Shown piece by piece: positions 61,359 to 64,000 of a DNA stretch of 64,000 bases (within the stretch, counting starts at the first letter, position 1; every line of letters begins with the position of its first letter). The translations under genes were made by a program, and so were the position numbers. The stretch covers positions 1,116,001 through 1,180,000 of the forward strand of contig JABTUU010000002.1 of the NCBI GenBank assembly GCA_015075275.1, written 5' to 3'. This DNA is from Anaerolineales bacterium (GTDB lineage Bacteria > Chloroflexota > Anaerolineae > Anaerolineales > Villigracilaceae). The notes below the pieces were generated by a model that was not told the origin of the DNA, made no database searches, and saw only the letters and a program-made list of their open reading frames with translations.

Positions 61359-63520
61359 CTATTCGGCGACGGTCTTGCCGTCATGCCCGCCCAGCGCATC
61401 TGGCTCAAGCGCAACTAACGTGGGCTTGTTCCCAAGCGCGCGACCCAATTCGCGGGCGGCGACCTGCATGGCATCTTCGATAGTGGCGGCGGCTTGGATT
61501 TTTTGTGTGATCAAGTTGATTGTCTCCTGCTGACGGGCGCGCATAATCGCCAATTCTTGCTGGCGCTTGCGTTCGGTAATATCGGTCACTGTGACGCGCA
61601 AACGGGGACGGTCGCCGGGTATGCGCACCAAACGGATTTCGCACGAGAATTCATGGCCCTGTCCATTGATATGATTCCATTCGAAGATGTTTGAGCCTTT
61701 TTCTAAGGCGATGTTGATTTGTTCTCTAGCTTTTTCAGCCGAGTCGCGCCCATCAGGTTGTTTTGGCGGGCTCATTTGAGCCGGACCTACTTTCACTAGT
61801 TCTTCGCGTGATAATCCATAGATTTTAGCGGCGTTCTCGTTAGGGTCTGTAAAAAGCCCGCTTGTCATGTCGAGGACAAGAATGCCTTCTGCGGCGTAAT
61901 CTATTAGAAGATTGGTCTCTTGGAGAGCGGTTTCAGCTCGTCTATATAAGTCAGCGTTTTGGAGCGCGATGGCGACCTGACTGGCGAGAGACTCGAGCAG
62001 GGTAATATCTTCGGGGAGAATGTTGTTTGTTACATTGTCCTGAATGTCTAACACGCCCAACACCTTGCCGGTGATGATGATAGGAACCACTGCCTCTGTT
62101 TTGGTCTCGGGTAGGAGTTTGTTGGGGACCAGCCTGAGTCTTGCGATGTATCTGAGACTAGAATGGACTCCTTTGTCTCGGCTGCGCGGCCCACAAGACC
62201 GCGTCCTTTTGGGAGGCTATGTCCGCGCTTCATCATTTCCGCGCCTGCTTCACCCGTTCCAGCGGTCAACGCCAGATTTTCGCCTGCTTGATCGAATAAA
62301 TAAATTTGAGCGTAGTAGTAATTAAAGGCTGTCTGTACTTGATTCACAACGGCATTAGCCAGTTGCTGAGGATCGAGGATGGAGGCAAGATGGCGGCTAA
62401 CCTCCGCCGAAGCTGTCAGCGCTTTGGTGCGATCCGCTACGCGTTGTTCCAGCGAACCGATCAAGTCGCGCAGTTGAGCGGTCATACGATTGAAAGCCGT
62501 AGCCAGAGCGCCGATCTCATCCTCATTGCTTACGCTCGTCGTCTGAGTTAGATCGCCTTCGCTGATCAGTTGCGCTGTCGCGGCTAATTTGGCGATCGGA
62601 TTGGTGATTTGACGAGCGGCGAATACCCCTAAGAATCCCGCTAGGATGATCGCAATTAAGGTTATGACGATCGTAAGGACAATATTTCTAGAAGCCAAAG
62701 CTAATGCTTCAGAAGCGGGTTGTTCGGCGAGAATATAGAATGTTTGACCTCCAAATGAAAGCGGTTCAAAAGCCAATGCGACGGAATCCCCGCTTAAGCC
62801 GGTCGTAAACGAATTTTTTGCAGGCAGGGTTATTTGCGCTCTTTTCAAGACGAAGGAAGGGTTGGCGTGAGCGACCACAAAACCGTTGCTGTCTATCATG
62901 TAAATCGAGCTGCCGCTTGCGCTTGCTTGCGCCATAAAATCCCATACGGATTTGAAACGAAACTTGGCGATCACAACATAATCGAGCTTGCCGTTTCGTA
63001 GGTCGAGCATTGGAATTGAAACGATCATAAACGGTTCGCCTGTGGCTTCATTGAAGAAGACGGGGCTGAAATATGTCTTTTCGGTTTCTTTTGCTTTTTC
63101 AAATTCATCGGAACCAACCTGATTGCCAAATTCTTTGGGCGTGATCACTTTCAAGCGGGAGAGAAGAATTAATTCTCTGCCTTGACCGTTCGTCAGAATG
63201 AGCTCCTCATAAACTGTCTGATTTGAAAACAAGTTAGAAAGAAGGACAGTTTGCTGTTCTCGCGTCGCGTTGGAGAAATCGTTGATATCGGTCAATGAGC
63301 GCAATTCAGATTCGCGGCTTTTGACAAAATTGCTGACTTGTTCCGCTACGCGTTTTGCGATTTCATCTTGAGCCTCCAGAGCGCGAGGGACTTCGGCGCT
63401 ATAGGTTTGCCAGGTTCCGACGGCTCCAACGATCAACAAAGGGATTAATACTAAGGCAATAAAGTAGATTGTTAATCGTGTTTGTAGACTTTTTCTCATG
63501 CGATTGTCTCCAATTCTCAA
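61359..63520 (-). pseudogene. Cache-HAMP-GAF-PAS sensor, split by a frameshift
   Basis: The 5' frame (63520 to 62048) encodes a membrane helix, an extracytoplasmic Cache-like domain (about 40-265), a second helix, HAMP, a coiled coil and the first part of a GAF domain. It then runs out of frame near S-Q-D-S-G-W. The matching GAF remainder ([14 protein letters not shown]), a PAS domain and the C-terminal helix [10 protein letters not shown] lie in the frame 62090-61359. One extra base in the G run 62124-62127 would join them into about 720 residues. No kinase domain follows. It may be a sequencing error, since both halves look well preserved. Confidence 0.8.
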
Positions 63521-63608
63521 ACTTCAAATCAAGCGATATATTCCGGTCAGTCGCGAGTCTGCAAGTCCTGATCGTCCTCTTCGATCATGGTTTGCAAGAC
63601 ATTGATTG

Positions 63609-64000
63609 TTACCGAACGATTACATTCGCTTGTTTGATAATCTCATCTGAAATTGTGACGCCGTAAGCGGCGGCGGATTTCAGATCAATGTCTAGAAAAT
63701 ACTCGGCGGTTTCTACGGGCATATCCGCCGGCTTTTGTCCTTTCAGAACTCGGTCTACCATATTTGCGCCTTGTTTGGCTTCGCCGGCAATTGACACTGT
63801 GTAATTGGCCACAGGGAAAGGCGAAACGCCAATCTCGCGGTTAGTCGAGAAGATCGGAACGTTGAACTCTTTGGCTCGCTGGCTAAACAATTCCAAGCCG
63901 CCTTCCAGACTCGAAAGCGGTGAAAGCGTGTAAATGATCGTATTCTCCGGCAGAGTATCTACTCGCGCAACCATCTCGTCCGCACTGTGCACTTCGCTTG
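63609..64000 (-). CDS. ABC-type substrate-binding protein (PF04392-like), 5' part outside the window
   Basis: The C-terminal 130 residues of a longer protein; the frame is open to the right edge. The ending M-P-V-E-T-A-E-Y-F-L-D-I-D-L-K-S-A-A-A-Y-G is characteristic of binding proteins often annotated as TrpX-like or ABC_sub_bind. It stands first in the visible part of the signalling operon. Like the PhnD-like protein it may be a ligand-binding partner of the sensors. Confidence 0.82.
   Translation of the reverse strand, partial: SEVHSADEMVARVDTLPENTIIYTLSPLSSLEGGLELFSQRAKEFNVPIFSTNREIGVSPFPVANYTVSIAGEAKQGANMVDRVLKGQKPADMPVETAEYFLDIDLKSAAAYGVTISDEIIKQANVIVR

Overview
The window looks like a chromosomal segment of a Chloroflexota bacterium, most likely class Anaerolineae. 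This is inferred from protein style, from the dcw gene order, from many GAF-rich sensors, and from short palindromic repeats behind genes; no rRNA marker is present. I found no prophage, transposase, CRISPR array, rRNA or tRNA.

Layout. 1-3.2 kb: the end of an unknown gene, an MFS transporter and a large membrane protein. 3.2-6.6 kb (minus strand): two exported proteins and a NarL-type response regulator. 6.7-9.1 kb: yebC-ruvC-ruvA, split between ruvC and ruvA by a 0.5-kb cassette with inverted-repeat ends that carries a frameshifted GxxExxY gene. 9.2-10.7 kb: a membrane protein gene interrupted by an in-frame TGA. 10.8-15.6 kb: a second NarL-type regulator whose phospho-acceptor Asp is Asn, behind a promoter with nine G in its spacer; then a small secreted protein, three membrane proteins and an ABC ATPase. 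15.7-16.6 kb: a methyltransferase. 16.7-34.5 kb: a nearly complete division and cell-wall (dcw) cluster, mraZ-rsmH-ftsL-ftsI-murF-mraY-murD-ftsW-murG-cvpA-like-murC-two small ORFs-murB-ddl-ftsQ-ftsA-ftsZ, without murE. 34.7-50.2 kb: a degenerate GGDEF protein, azlCD, a MoxR/DUF58/VWA/VWA set, a trypsin-like protease, galK, an FAD oxidoreductase, an aminotransferase, tpx, a T-box-controlled trpB2, zwf and a HAD hydrolase. 50.7-64 kb (minus strand): a long signalling operon.

The signalling operon is the most unusual region. It encodes two periplasmic-binding-type proteins, three kinase-less GAF sensors, one soluble histidine kinase, a threonine-synthase-like PLP enzyme fused to a complete receiver domain, three single-domain receivers and a GNAT acetyltransferase. 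The simplest reading is that exported binding proteins and membrane GAF proteins feed one kinase, which phosphorylates several receivers, one of them attached to a metabolic enzyme. The second candidate system is the 10.8-15.6 kb peptide/ABC module with its atypical regulator and possibly slippage-prone promoter.

Several genes carry single lesions: two homopolymer frameshifts (8131-8136 and 62124-62127) and two in-frame TGA codons (9252 and 58961). They may be real decay or assembly errors, and reads should be checked. Intact genes in the window, such as murF, ruvA and murG, end in TGA, so the code is standard.
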